Positions 1 to 7,029 are shown, counted from the stretch's first letter. The stretch is DNA of 8,370 nucleotides from an uncultured Lachnospiraceae bacterium (GCA_905203555.1 CAJKWK010000077.1:1-8370); one strand, 5' to 3'. Made by a program: numbers and translations. Notes: generated from the sequence alone by a model not told the origin.

Positions 1-23
1 CAGTTGTCAAGGAACTAAAATCA

Positions 24-52
24 GATGTTGGTGTACTTTTGACACCCACATC
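24..52 (-). terminator. Imperfect hairpin after recD2, possible weak terminator
   Basis: Two 11-base arms (24-34 and 42-52) pair with one internal mismatch (29 against 47) around a 7-base loop. The hairpin begins 12 bases past the recD2 stop codon on the minus strand. The tract that follows on that strand is TGATTTTAG, only moderately T-rich, so termination may be weak or the hairpin may only protect the 3' end. The first bases of the window beyond it hold no recognisable gene. Confidence 0.45.
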
Positions 53-64
53 ATATTATGTATT

Positions 65-2251
65 TTAAAGATTTTCCCCACACATTTCCTCGATCAACTG
101 TTTCTTTCCCATTACAAGGCGCTGACGTAACCCCGTATTTCTTCCTGTCGTTGTTTCATTTTTAATCGCATAAAATACTGCTTTTTTCTCTCCTACAAGA
201 ACCAATATTTTCTTTGCTCTTGTCACACCTGTATACAAAAGATTTCTCTGCAGCATTACAAAATGACTCATCGTAAACGGCATAACAACAATTGGATATT
301 CTGAACCTTGGGATTTATGAATAGTCACAGCATATGCCAATGACAATTCATCCAACTCTGTCACATCATATACAACCTCACGATCATCGAACTTAACCGT
401 CAGTTCCCGATCTTCCATATTTACCTTTACGATATTTCCTATATCACCATTAAAAACTTCTTTATCATAATCATTTCTAATCTGCATCACCTTATCATGT
501 AATCTGTACTGAGTCCCACCTCTGCGCAAAAAAATATTGGATGGATTCATAGTTTCCTGCAGTACCTGATTCAAATTTACCGCTCCACATTCCCCTCTTT
601 GCATAGGTGTCAATACCTGGATATCCTCTAACGGATCTACGTGATAATAACGTGGCAGATTTGTCTTACAATATTGAACGATCGTTTCGACCACTTCCTG
701 ATTCGTTTCTTTTGCAGCAAAAAAGAAATCTGCATCTTTTCCACCGCGCATGTCGATAGTTTCACCTTTATTAATTCTATGAGCATTCATAACAATCCTG
801 CTGCCCTGTGCCTGTCGAAAAATTCTGGTAAGACGCACAACCGGAATACTTCCGGAATCGATAATATCGCGCAAAACATTTCCTGCCCCGACACTTGGCA
901 GCTGATCGATATCTCCCACCAAAATCAAAGACATATGCTCCGGAATAGCTTTTAATAAATTATACATGAGCATAATGTCTACCATAGAGCACTCATCCAA
1001 AATCAGAACATCCCCTTCTAACGGATGTTCTTCATTTTTCTGATATCCTTCCGGTGGCTTGTATTCTAATAACCGATGAATCGTCTTCGCTTCCATCCCA
1101 GTTGTTTCTGACATCCTTTTTGCAGCTCTTCCTGTCGGCGCAGCTAAAAGAATTTTGCAGCCGGCCTGCTTATAAGCTGAAATAATCCCTAAAGTTGTCG
1201 TTGTTTTCCCGGTACCGGGACCTCCCGTCAGCACCATAACTTTTGCAGAAATAGCAGTCCTGACTGCCTCCAACTGGATTTCATCATAGGTGATCTCTGA
1301 TTCTGTCTCTACTTTTTTCATGATCACATCCGGATCCACCTTGATCTTTCTATTCACAGACATTAACCTAAGCAGCCGCTTTGCACAGCCTGTCTCTGAA
1401 AAGAAATAAGGTGGAAGATATATCGCCTCCACCTCATGTTCCAGACCAGTATCCCCAATCACATCCTTGGTACGAAGCATTTCATCTAAAGTAATCTGTA
1501 TTTCCGGTTCATCTACTTCTAAAAGTTCCTGCGCTTTTTCCAGCAATTGCTTTCGATTTGCATAACAATGCCCATTTTCCGCCAGCTTATTCAGTGTATA
1601 GAAAATTCCACTTCGCAATCGGATAAATTTCTCCTTATCGATTCCCATTTTCTGCGCAATGGAATCCGCCGTTTTAAATCCAATCCCCCAAATATCATCC
1701 GCCAGACGATATGGGTTTTCTTTTACGACTTCAATACTTTCACTGCCATATGTTTTAAATATTTTGGTTGCGTGAGAAGTACTCACTTCATGACTCTGTA
1801 AAAAGAGCATAATATTCTTGATTTCCTTTTGCTCCTGCCAGCTTGTTTTAATTCGGTCAACCCGAACTTTCCCAATACCCGGAACATTCAAAAGTTCATC
1901 TGGACATTCCTCAATTACATTCAATGTGTCTTTTCCAAACTTTTCAACAATCCGCTTTGCAAACTTCGGTCCGACTCCTTTCACAAGTCCCGATCCCAAA
2001 TATTTTTCAATTCCATACACTGTAGCAGGAAGTGTCTCTTCAAAATGTTCCACTGAAAACTGGCGGCCATATTTTACATCCATCTTCCAATAACCATCCA
2101 AAGACAGAACAGAACCCACATGCGTATCCGGCATTGTACCAACAACCGTCACAAGATCATTGTAGTTTTTTACCGCACACTTTAATACTGTGTATCCATT
2201 ATCTTCATTCTGATATGTAATCCTTTCTACTACACAGCGTAAATGTTCCAT
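65..2251 (-). CDS. recD2: RecD2 family ATP-dependent 5'-3' DNA helicase
   Basis: A 728-residue SF1B helicase of the RecD2 (RecD-like, RecBC-independent) type, a cytoplasmic enzyme that unwinds DNA 5' to 3' and is linked in Firmicutes to repair and replication-fork maintenance. An N-terminal OB-like region (about 1-75) is followed by helix-hairpin-helix repeats (about 80-200, including VPGIGKVR near 123-130). The motor begins near 320 with Walker A GGPGTGKT at 343-350, Walker B LDE at 418-420, a GDIDQLPSVG motif at 446-455, and C-terminal motifs AVTIHKSQGSE (641-651) and YTGVTRAK (673-680). The length and the long N-terminal extension fit RecD2 rather than the RecD subunit of RecBCD. The ATG at 2251 is preceded by AGGAGG at 2260-2265 with 8 bases of spacing; a nearby ATG at 2255 is out of frame. 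It is transcribed away from the toxin-antitoxin terminator, so it probably has its own promoter. No broken motif was seen. Confidence 0.96.
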   Translation of the reverse strand: MEHLRCVVERITYQNEDNGYTVLKCAVKNYNDLVTVVGTMPDTHVGSVLSLDGYWKMDVKYGRQFSVEHFEETLPATVYGIEKYLGSGLVKGVGPKFAKRIVEKFGKDTLNVIEECPDELLNVPGIGKVRVDRIKTSWQEQKEIKNIMLFLQSHEVSTSHATKIFKTYGSESIEVVKENPYRLADDIWGIGFKTADSIAQKMGIDKEKFIRLRSGIFYTLNKLAENGHCYANRKQLLEKAQELLEVDEPEIQITLDEMLRTKDVIGDTGLEHEVEAIYLPPYFFSETGCAKRLLRLMSVNRKIKVDPDVIMKKVETESEITYDEIQLEAVRTAISAKVMVLTGGPGTGKTTTTLGIISAYKQAGCKILLAAPTGRAAKRMSETTGMEAKTIHRLLEYKPPEGYQKNEEHPLEGDVLILDECSMVDIMLMYNLLKAIPEHMSLILVGDIDQLPSVGAGNVLRDIIDSGSIPVVRLTRIFRQAQGSRIVMNAHRINKGETIDMRGGKDADFFFAAKETNQEVVETIVQYCKTNLPRYYHVDPLEDIQVLTPMQRGECGAVNLNQVLQETMNPSNIFLRRGGTQYRLHDKVMQIRNDYDKEVFNGDIGNIVKVNMEDRELTVKFDDREVVYDVTELDELSLAYAVTIHKSQGSEYPIVVMPFTMSHFVMLQRNLLYTGVTRAKKILVLVGEKKAVFYAIKNETTTGRNTGLRQRLVMGKKQLIEEMCGENL

Positions 2252-2340
2252 GCATGATTCCTCCTAAACCTCAAAATACAAACTTCAAATACATTTACAT
2301 TTTCATTAAGCTCTTTTCAGTATATCATATATAAAACTTT
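2252..2340 (-). promoter_or_regulatory. recD2 leader with candidate -10 boxes
   Basis: This AT-rich leader lies between the upstream toxin-antitoxin terminator and recD2. On the minus strand it contains two overlapping -10-like hexamers, TATGAT (2324-2329) and TATACT (2319-2324), about 65-75 bases before the ATG. No convincing -35 hexamer was found at 16-18 bases from either, so the promoter call rests on position and the -10 boxes alone. The recD2 ribosome binding site AGGAGG is at 2260-2265. Confidence 0.3.
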
Positions 2341-2428
2341 TCTCGTACCGGCTATATTTAGAATTTCTCTCTTCTTTTTTATTTTATAATTTAAAATAAT
2401 AGACAGTCGCTGAAATCTATGTGCATAG

Positions 2429-2465
2429 AAAAAGGTCATCTACCATGGGGAACGGTAAATGACCT
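2429..2465 (-). terminator. Intrinsic terminator of the toxin-antitoxin operon
   Basis: A 12-bp stem (2433-2444 with 2454-2465) contains one G-T type pair and a 9-base loop. On the minus strand it is followed by TTTTT (2433-2429, the first T paired in the stem). It starts 17 bases beyond the antitoxin stop codon, where a rho-independent terminator for that operon is expected. The T tract is short (five), so some readthrough into recD2 is possible. Confidence 0.72.
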
Positions 2466-2481
2466 GCACTTTGATTTTATT

Positions 2482-3561
2482 TTATGCGGTTACTACTTTA
2501 TACTTATGCCTTAGTGCTTTAGATAATGCAACATTTGTGAATGCTACTTTTTTATCATTTTGTAATCGGCCTAACACAATTCCGGGATCTCTGCCTATAG
2601 ACTGGGCAAACAATCGGATTGCCTGTTCTCCATATTGCTTTTTTTCCAAAAAAGCCTTATATGCATCCGGTGGAATCAATTTGTCTTCAGCGTATTTATC
2701 AGCAGCATCTTCCTGACCATTCTGTTCACCCTCAAAAGTTATTCCATAATCGCCATTGATAATGTGACCAATTTCATGGAATAAAGTGAACCAAAATGTA
2801 TCTGAGTAAAATCTTCGATCATTCACCATAAGCATAACATTTTGACCAACTTTCTTTGTTGCTCCATTTATACCTGACCCGGGCAGATTCGGAAGAACCA
2901 CAAATATCACCCCCGCATCAGCAAATGCTTTCTTAATCAATGGATAAAAATCTTTATGCTCTGTTGTTAGCGTTAATGCATATTCAACAGCTGCCTCAAA
3001 TTTCTTTTTATCATATTTAGGAGCCTCTGCAGCTAAAGCCTTATTGATTGCAATCTGCACCATAGCATTTGCTCGTGCAATATTTGCTTCTTTCAAGTTT
3101 TCTGACATACTTCTGAAACTTACAGCCATGTTCGGTTTGGTAAATACAGAAAGGGACGCTACATTTAAGAACTCTCTCACATACTTTATCTGTTCATTTG
3201 TCTTTCTTGGTAAGTCAGGCAAACCAAAATGGTCTTTAAAATAGGCATACTGAAAATATTTAAAGATCCTTTTTTCCTGTTCTAATTCCTTCTCAGATTC
3301 AAACTCTGCAATCAATGTATCATAATTTTTCTGCAAATTGAGCCAATAGTCTACACTGGTTCCAAGCATTCTTGATAACTTCATCGCAATATCAATCGAT
3401 AAACTTTGCTCTCCTCTTACCAAAATACTAAGATTTTTTGCAGTAGTATCTAATCTACTAGCGAAGTCTTTTTGTGAAAGTCCGCTCTCATCGATAATCT
3501 CTTTGATGTAGTATCCAGGATGAAAAGCAATCTTGTTATTATACTCAATACAATTACTCAT
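2482..3561 (-). CDS. HigA-type antitoxin fused to ImmA/IrrE metalloprotease domain
   Basis: A 359-residue two-domain protein. Residues about 12-75 are a HigA-like XRE helix-turn-helix (GLSQKDFASRLDTTAKNLS, then LSIDIAMKLSRMLGTSVDYW), which in HigBA systems binds the operon's own operator. Residues about 85-200 are helical and charged. Residues about 205-300 form a DUF955/ImmA/IrrE zinc-protease-like domain with FHEIGH at 261-266 (predicted ligands H262 and H266, catalytic E263) and a downstream acidic motif QEDAADKYAE whose E284 is the likely third ligand. The end (GIVLGRLQND, 327-336) is typical of HigA-peptidase fusions. Canonical HigA proteins are only about 100 residues. The ATG overlaps the toxin's 3' end by 8 bases, implying translational coupling; AGGAGG at 3574-3579 is 12 bases upstream, rather long, but an in-frame stop just upstream excludes an earlier start. 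Predicted role: neutralise the upstream toxin and repress the operon. Whether the protease is active, and on what substrate, cannot be told. Confidence 0.88.
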   Translation of the reverse strand: MSNCIEYNNKIAFHPGYYIKEIIDESGLSQKDFASRLDTTAKNLSILVRGEQSLSIDIAMKLSRMLGTSVDYWLNLQKNYDTLIAEFESEKELEQEKRIFKYFQYAYFKDHFGLPDLPRKTNEQIKYVREFLNVASLSVFTKPNMAVSFRSMSENLKEANIARANAMVQIAINKALAAEAPKYDKKKFEAAVEYALTLTTEHKDFYPLIKKAFADAGVIFVVLPNLPGSGINGATKKVGQNVMLMVNDRRFYSDTFWFTLFHEIGHIINGDYGITFEGEQNGQEDAADKYAEDKLIPPDAYKAFLEKKQYGEQAIRLFAQSIGRDPGIVLGRLQNDKKVAFTNVALSKALRHKYKVVTA

Positions 3562-3913
3562 AATGGTTACTTACCTCCTTTATTTCTACAATTCTTACCA
3601 TGCCAGCAATTTCATCAATATTACAAGGTATATAGGGTTTTTCATTTTCATCTAACGGTTGTATGATAATTCTCCAGGGATCTTTTCTTGCCTTAACATC
3701 GATTGCAAAATATCCATCCATACTGCCATTCAACTTGTGAAAATGAAATGTCGGCATTACTACAATATCCTTAATGACGCTTGCTTGCTGTAACGCATTT
3801 ATTCGGGAAAAAAGGCTTGTAGCCATAATAGCATTTCCGCCAAATAGCTTTTTTGCTGTCTTCAAATCTGTACATTGTTTCTGTACTTTTGAGTTTTCAT
3901 AAACTAGCTGCAC
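3554..3913 (-). CDS. HigB-like (RelE/ParE superfamily) toxin
   Basis: A 119-residue small protein of the HigB/plasmid-maintenance killer family, whose studied members are ribosome-dependent mRNA endonucleases. The family core is visible: FHFHKLNGSMDGYFAIDVK (56-74), then RKDPWRIIIQPLD (76-88), equivalent to the conserved lysine/glycine loop and the WRI strand of HigB. It is slightly longer than classical HigB (about 90-110 residues), with a C-terminal strand ending VRIVEIKEVSNHYE. The start is GTG at 3913, supported by AGGAGG at 3920-3925 about 6 bases upstream; an ATG at 3900 is out of frame. It is the first gene of the operon and its last 8 bases overlap the antitoxin start, the toxin-first order typical of higBA. 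Expression should be governed by the palindromic operator immediately upstream. The assignment is firm at superfamily level; the target is inferred. Confidence 0.88.
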   Translation of the reverse strand: MQLVYENSKVQKQCTDLKTAKKLFGGNAIMATSLFSRINALQQASVIKDIVVMPTFHFHKLNGSMDGYFAIDVKARKDPWRIIIQPLDENEKPYIPCNIDEIAGMVRIVEIKEVSNHYE

Positions 3914-3923
3914 ACGCGCCCTC

Positions 3924-3960
3924 CTATTATAAAATTACCCTACAGGTAATTTTATAATAG
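3924..3960. promoter_or_regulatory. Perfect 16-bp inverted repeat, predicted HigA operator
   Basis: Arms 3924-3939 and 3945-3960 are exact reverse complements (CTATTATAAAATTACC) around a 5-base spacer, CTACA. It covers the -10 box and predicted start point of the toxin-antitoxin promoter and ends one base short of the toxin's AGGAGG. This is where an autoregulating dimeric HTH antitoxin would bind. If transcription starts near 3947, the full repeat would not be in the mRNA, so a DNA operator is more likely than an RNA hairpin. Confidence 0.82.
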
Positions 3961-3982
3961 CACTATATACATCTTCCGTCAA
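3954..3982 (-). promoter_or_regulatory. Sigma-70-type promoter of the toxin-antitoxin operon
   Basis: On the minus strand the -35 hexamer TTGACG (3977-3982) and -10 hexamer TATTAT (3954-3959) are separated by exactly 17 bases. The predicted start is near 3947, giving a leader of about 34 bases before the GTG at 3913. The -10 lies inside the left half (in transcription sense) of the inverted repeat, so operator occupancy would block polymerase. A second TATAAT at 3926-3931 is too close to the ribosome binding site to be the main -10. Confidence 0.75.
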
Positions 3983-4049
3983 TCAAATAATCCTGTCATT
4001 ATAACTCCGTATATTATCTACACTGCAAAGATATATAATATAGAATAAG

Positions 4050-4943
4050 TCACATAAATCTTAAAATATCCCGGTATACCATCTTCTTTTTTCTCTCATT
4101 TAGAATTTCATGCCGCATATTCGGATATAATCTTTGCGTTGTATTCTGATATCCTCGTTCATTTAAAAATTTTACTAATTTCTTATACTTTCGTTTACTC
4201 TGAATAACGGGATCATCCTGCCCGGCAATTAGCAAAATCGGCAAGTCCGGATTTTTCTTTTCCCACCCATCCTTAGAGAACGCAGAGATCATCAACTGAA
4301 ACAGATTAATAAATCCGTTATTTGTGAATACATACCCGCAGCAAGGATCTTGATTATATAAGCGCACGACTTCCTTATCCGTTGACAACCATGAATTTAT
4401 TTCTCCATTTTTGTCATAACCTCCAAACGCCATCTTTTGAATCCATTGATTTCGATGTTTCTCACCATTCACTTTCTTAGATATTTTTGCCATCCAAAGA
4501 GCAAAACCTACTGCATGATTTTGAGTCGGAGGACCACATAAAATCAGTTTATCAATTTCATCATCATATTTTTTTATGTAGTTTCTCGCCACCAGCGTTC
4601 CCATACTATGACTAAATAAGCAGATCGGTATATCCGGATACTTTTCTTTTAATAGCCTTGTCACTTGATATAAATCTTCGACAATTCCTTCTATATTTTC
4701 GGTATAAAAATACCCCAATTCTGTTCTGTCTTTAATACTGTTTCCATGACCTCTATGATCATGTATCGCTACAAGAAAACCATGTTCTACCAAATATTCC
4801 ATAAAAGGTTCATATCGCTCTTTATGTTCTGCCATACCATGAGCAATCTGTACAATTCCTACGATTTCTTCCGGAATTACAAACTCAACTTCCAATGTCA
4901 ATCCGTCAAATTTTGAAACCAATCCCTGTATTTCCTTTTTCAA
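4050..4943 (-). CDS. Alpha/beta hydrolase, lysophospholipase/monoacylglycerol lipase-like
   Basis: A 297-residue serine hydrolase of the Hydrolase_4 (PldB/monoglyceride lipase) group; family members cleave ester bonds of lysophospholipids or monoacylglycerols. The oxyanion-region motif is AHGMAEHKERY (34-44), followed by HDHRGHGNS (61-69). The nucleophile elbow is S111-H-S-M-G115 with S113 as nucleophile; its first position is Ser instead of the usual Gly. The likely acid is in GQDDPV (D243 or D244) and the histidine is H278 in NMRHE. No signal peptide or membrane helix is seen, so it is probably cytosolic or membrane-peripheral. The start is TTG at 4943: GGAAGG at 4952-4957 is well spaced, the ATG overlapping the upstream stop is out of frame, and the next in-frame ATG would remove the oxyanion strand. 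It lies 4 bases after the radical SAM gene, so co-transcription is very likely. Substrate unknown. Confidence 0.9.
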   Translation of the reverse strand: MKKEIQGLVSKFDGLTLEVEFVIPEEIVGIVQIAHGMAEHKERYEPFMEYLVEHGFLVAIHDHRGHGNSIKDRTELGYFYTENIEGIVEDLYQVTRLLKEKYPDIPICLFSHSMGTLVARNYIKKYDDEIDKLILCGPPTQNHAVGFALWMAKISKKVNGEKHRNQWIQKMAFGGYDKNGEINSWLSTDKEVVRLYNQDPCCGYVFTNNGFINLFQLMISAFSKDGWEKKNPDLPILLIAGQDDPVIQSKRKYKKLVKFLNERGYQNTTQRLYPNMRHEILNERKKKMVYRDILRFM

Positions 4944-4947
4944 TTTT

Positions 4948-6339
4948 TCATCCTTCCATTTCCTTCGATTTTTTTATTTTTTCACTACTTTTAAATATCT
5001 GGCTGTTTACCCATAGTTTATCTGCAACCGGCATCCAATTTTTTGCATAGCTCACACACTTATCGCATAAATGATCCACACTTTCCGGCGATTGTAAATC
5101 TGTAGAATCCGCCTCTGTACTATGCACAATTTTGCGCAGCAATTCTGGATTTTCCAACATTGGACATGGCCGCAAATGATTCTCATTGAACGGCTGCCCA
5201 TCGTGATATGCCTGAAACAGCGGTGACCGCAGGCAGTCTAATAAATTTTTGTCTCTGATATTAGAATCTGAATAATGAATAAATACGCAAGGATCTACAT
5301 CTCCATTTGCATTTATATGCAGATATCTTCTGCCGCCAGCAATACAGCCTCCTACATATTCACCGTCATTTTGGAAATCCATTGCAAAAATCGGTTTCGT
5401 TCTTCGAATTTCCCGGATTCGATGATACATGAATTCACGTTGTTTCGGATCTGGCAGCAGTGCCGGCACAGCATCATTTCCAACTGGCATATAGTGGAAA
5501 TACCATACAAACTTCGCTCCCCATTTTGTCATTTGATCAACAAACTCAAACGAACTGATAGAATCTAAGTTCTGACTGGTATAACAACAAGATATTCCAA
5601 AAGGCAAACGCTTTTTCTTCAACAGCTCCATTGCCTGCACCACTTTCTGATATGTACCATTTCCTCGCCTTCCATCTGTTGCTGACTCAAAACCTTCTAC
5701 ACTGATTGCAGGTACAAAATTTTTCACCCGCAGCATTTCATTTGCAAAATCTTCATCAATCAATGTTGCATTCGTAAAACTTAAAAATTGACAATCATGA
5801 TGTTTTTCACACAGAGCAATTAAATCTTTTTTTCGTACAAGCGGTTCGCCGCCGGTATAAATATACATATATATGCCAAGCTCTTTCCCTTGCTGAATGA
5901 TAGAGTCAATTTCCTCAAATGATAAATTTAATTTATTCCCGTATTCTGCCGCCCAACATCCGGTACAATAAAGATTACAGGCTGAAGTAGGATCCAAAAG
6001 GATCGCCCATGGAATATTACATCCATATTTTTTTCTGTTTTCTTCCTGCTTTGGCCAGCCTACAATATTTGCATTAAAAAAGAAATTCTCTAAGGTTGCT
6101 TTTAATACGTCCTGGTCGATTTCTGTTAAAATGCTCATAATCAATTGATACATATTATTTTCCGGATCCGCTAACACATTCCGAATCGCCTCTCTCTGTG
6201 TCGGAAAACTATCCGGACCTTCTCCTGCAAACTTATCCACCAACGCCATCAATTTGTGAATGTTGTTTTCCGGATCTTTCTCCAAATAATGAAATGCTGT
6301 TTTTAACGTTGCCTTTTTAACTTCATTTGTAAATCCCAT
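4948..6339 (-). CDS. Radical SAM protein with SPASM-like C-terminal cysteines
   Basis: A 463-residue radical SAM enzyme, counted from the ATG at 6339. Longer in-frame reading reaches a TTG at 6345, but AAGGAGA at 6347-6353 is 7 bases from the ATG and only 1-2 from the TTG, so ATG is preferred. Residues 1-90 are a helical extension with two similar DPENN-containing segments (about 13-40 and 49-76). The cluster motif C121-x3-C125-x2-C128 lies in DPTSACNLYCTGCW, followed by the SAM-binding TGGEP at 162-166. The C-terminal part has cysteines at 332 (GGCIAGG), 351 (GDVDPC), 369, 392 (RPCP), 425 and 428, a spacing like SPASM/twitch auxiliary Fe-S domains. It resembles a conserved but functionally undefined Firmicute family; I cannot name a reaction. 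No short precursor peptide gene was seen beside it, which argues against classic peptide maturation. Its partners are a membrane protein (25 bases upstream) and a lipase-like hydrolase (4 bases downstream). Confidence 0.9.
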   Translation of the reverse strand: MGFTNEVKKATLKTAFHYLEKDPENNIHKLMALVDKFAGEGPDSFPTQREAIRNVLADPENNMYQLIMSILTEIDQDVLKATLENFFFNANIVGWPKQEENRKKYGCNIPWAILLDPTSACNLYCTGCWAAEYGNKLNLSFEEIDSIIQQGKELGIYMYIYTGGEPLVRKKDLIALCEKHHDCQFLSFTNATLIDEDFANEMLRVKNFVPAISVEGFESATDGRRGNGTYQKVVQAMELLKKKRLPFGISCCYTSQNLDSISSFEFVDQMTKWGAKFVWYFHYMPVGNDAVPALLPDPKQREFMYHRIREIRRTKPIFAMDFQNDGEYVGGCIAGGRRYLHINANGDVDPCVFIHYSDSNIRDKNLLDCLRSPLFQAYHDGQPFNENHLRPCPMLENPELLRKIVHSTEADSTDLQSPESVDHLCDKCVSYAKNWMPVADKLWVNSQIFKSSEKIKKSKEMEG

Positions 6340-6364
6340 GATCAAATCTCCTTCCTTCTATCTT

Positions 6365-6931
6365 TTATTTTTCATAAGATTCCGTTTTATATCCTCTTCG
6401 AAATGTATTAACCGTATTTTGCACAACATATAAATTCATCAAACCATAGGTTAAAATCGTCAATCCTATCAGGCGGATAATTAAATTTGTACCTCTTATC
6501 GGCGCTGCAATCAGCAGCCCTCCAATTACAGCTGTACTAATCCCTATCACAAGTATCAGCCACCATTTTTTAAATCCAATCTGTCTGGCATCTATTGCTG
6601 TTTGTATTTTCAGCAATGCCTCTATGAGCATAAATAATCCTAATAAAATTGTTAAAATACGAATCATATCCTTTGTCCACATCAACATCAAAATTCCGAT
6701 CACAATAGATACAATCCCCATCGCCAGATCATGCTGAAATGCCAGCTGCAAGATGTCCTTAGAAAAATAGCCTATCACCTTCGCAATTCCGATTCCAATA
6801 AACAATACTCCTCCTATTTTATAGATCCACTGTATTCCAAGCTGCGGATATACAACTAAAAAGAATCCATACAAAAGCAAGGTTAAAGATACAATACTGT
6901 ATGCAATTTTTACTCTTTTCAAAACTTTCAT
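6365..6931 (-). CDS. DUF308/HdeD-like six-helix membrane protein
   Basis: A 188-residue very hydrophobic protein with six predicted membrane helices at about 8-28, 33-55, 66-85, 88-109, 123-143 and 148-170, and a basic, polar C-terminal tail (RRGYKTESYEK). The paired-helix pattern with repeated glycine-rich stretches (GGVLFIGIGIAK, GIVSIVIGILMLMW, ILLGLFMLIEALLK) matches the DUF308/HdeD family. In E. coli HdeD is tied to acid resistance, but most family members have no assigned role. The ATG at 6931 has AAGGTGAT (6938-6945) 6 bases upstream. It opens the cluster with the radical SAM and hydrolase genes, with 25 bases to the radical SAM ATG, so it may supply a membrane platform for them; that is inference. 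A terminator separates it from the regulator gene upstream, so it probably has its own promoter. Confidence 0.85.
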   Translation of the reverse strand: MKVLKRVKIAYSIVSLTLLLYGFFLVVYPQLGIQWIYKIGGVLFIGIGIAKVIGYFSKDILQLAFQHDLAMGIVSIVIGILMLMWTKDMIRILTILLGLFMLIEALLKIQTAIDARQIGFKKWWLILVIGISTAVIGGLLIAAPIRGTNLIIRLIGLTILTYGLMNLYVVQNTVNTFRRGYKTESYEK

Positions 6932-6990
6932 TTTATAATCACCTTCCTTTATATTGATTTATGTTGCCACTATCATATCCAAAAATATGC
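6932..6990 (-). promoter_or_regulatory. Candidate promoter region of the membrane protein/radical SAM/hydrolase operon
   Basis: This is the only space between the tetR-family terminator and the DUF308 start. On the minus strand it has a -10-like TATGAT at 6972-6977, which would give a leader of about 34 bases. The matching -35 position falls in the terminator's T tract and has no recognisable hexamer, so the promoter would be weak or activator-dependent. Readthrough from the regulator gene is the alternative. Confidence 0.35.
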
Positions 6991-7029
6991 AAAAAAAATA
7001 CAGACAAAGAAACTTCTCTGTCTGTATTT
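6991..7029 (-). terminator. Intrinsic terminator of the TetR-family gene
   Basis: A perfect 11-bp stem (AAATACAGACA at 6996-7006 with its complement at 7019-7029) closes a 12-base loop. It is followed on the minus strand by an uninterrupted run of eight T (6998-6991), the first three of which also pair in the stem. It lies 55 bases after the regulator's stop codon. This is the cleanest terminator in the window, and it separates the regulator from the downstream operon. Confidence 0.88.

Noticed and set aside
641..2220. Several plus-strand open frames of 60-100 codons opposite recD2
   Set aside because: They lie wholly within the strongly supported recD2 coding region, have no recognisable motifs, and are shadows of its codon pattern.
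3953..3958. Plus-strand TATAAT in the inverted repeat, suggesting a divergent promoter
   Set aside because: It is the automatic mirror of the minus-strand box in a perfect palindrome, has no -35 at the proper distance, and no plus-strand gene lies downstream.
4010..4042. AT-only dyad (TATATTAT with ATAATATA) after the hydrolase gene, considered as a terminator
   Set aside because: Only 8 A/T pairs around a 17-base gap, with no T tract on the minus strand after it, so it is not a convincing terminator; the hydrolase operon end is left unassigned.
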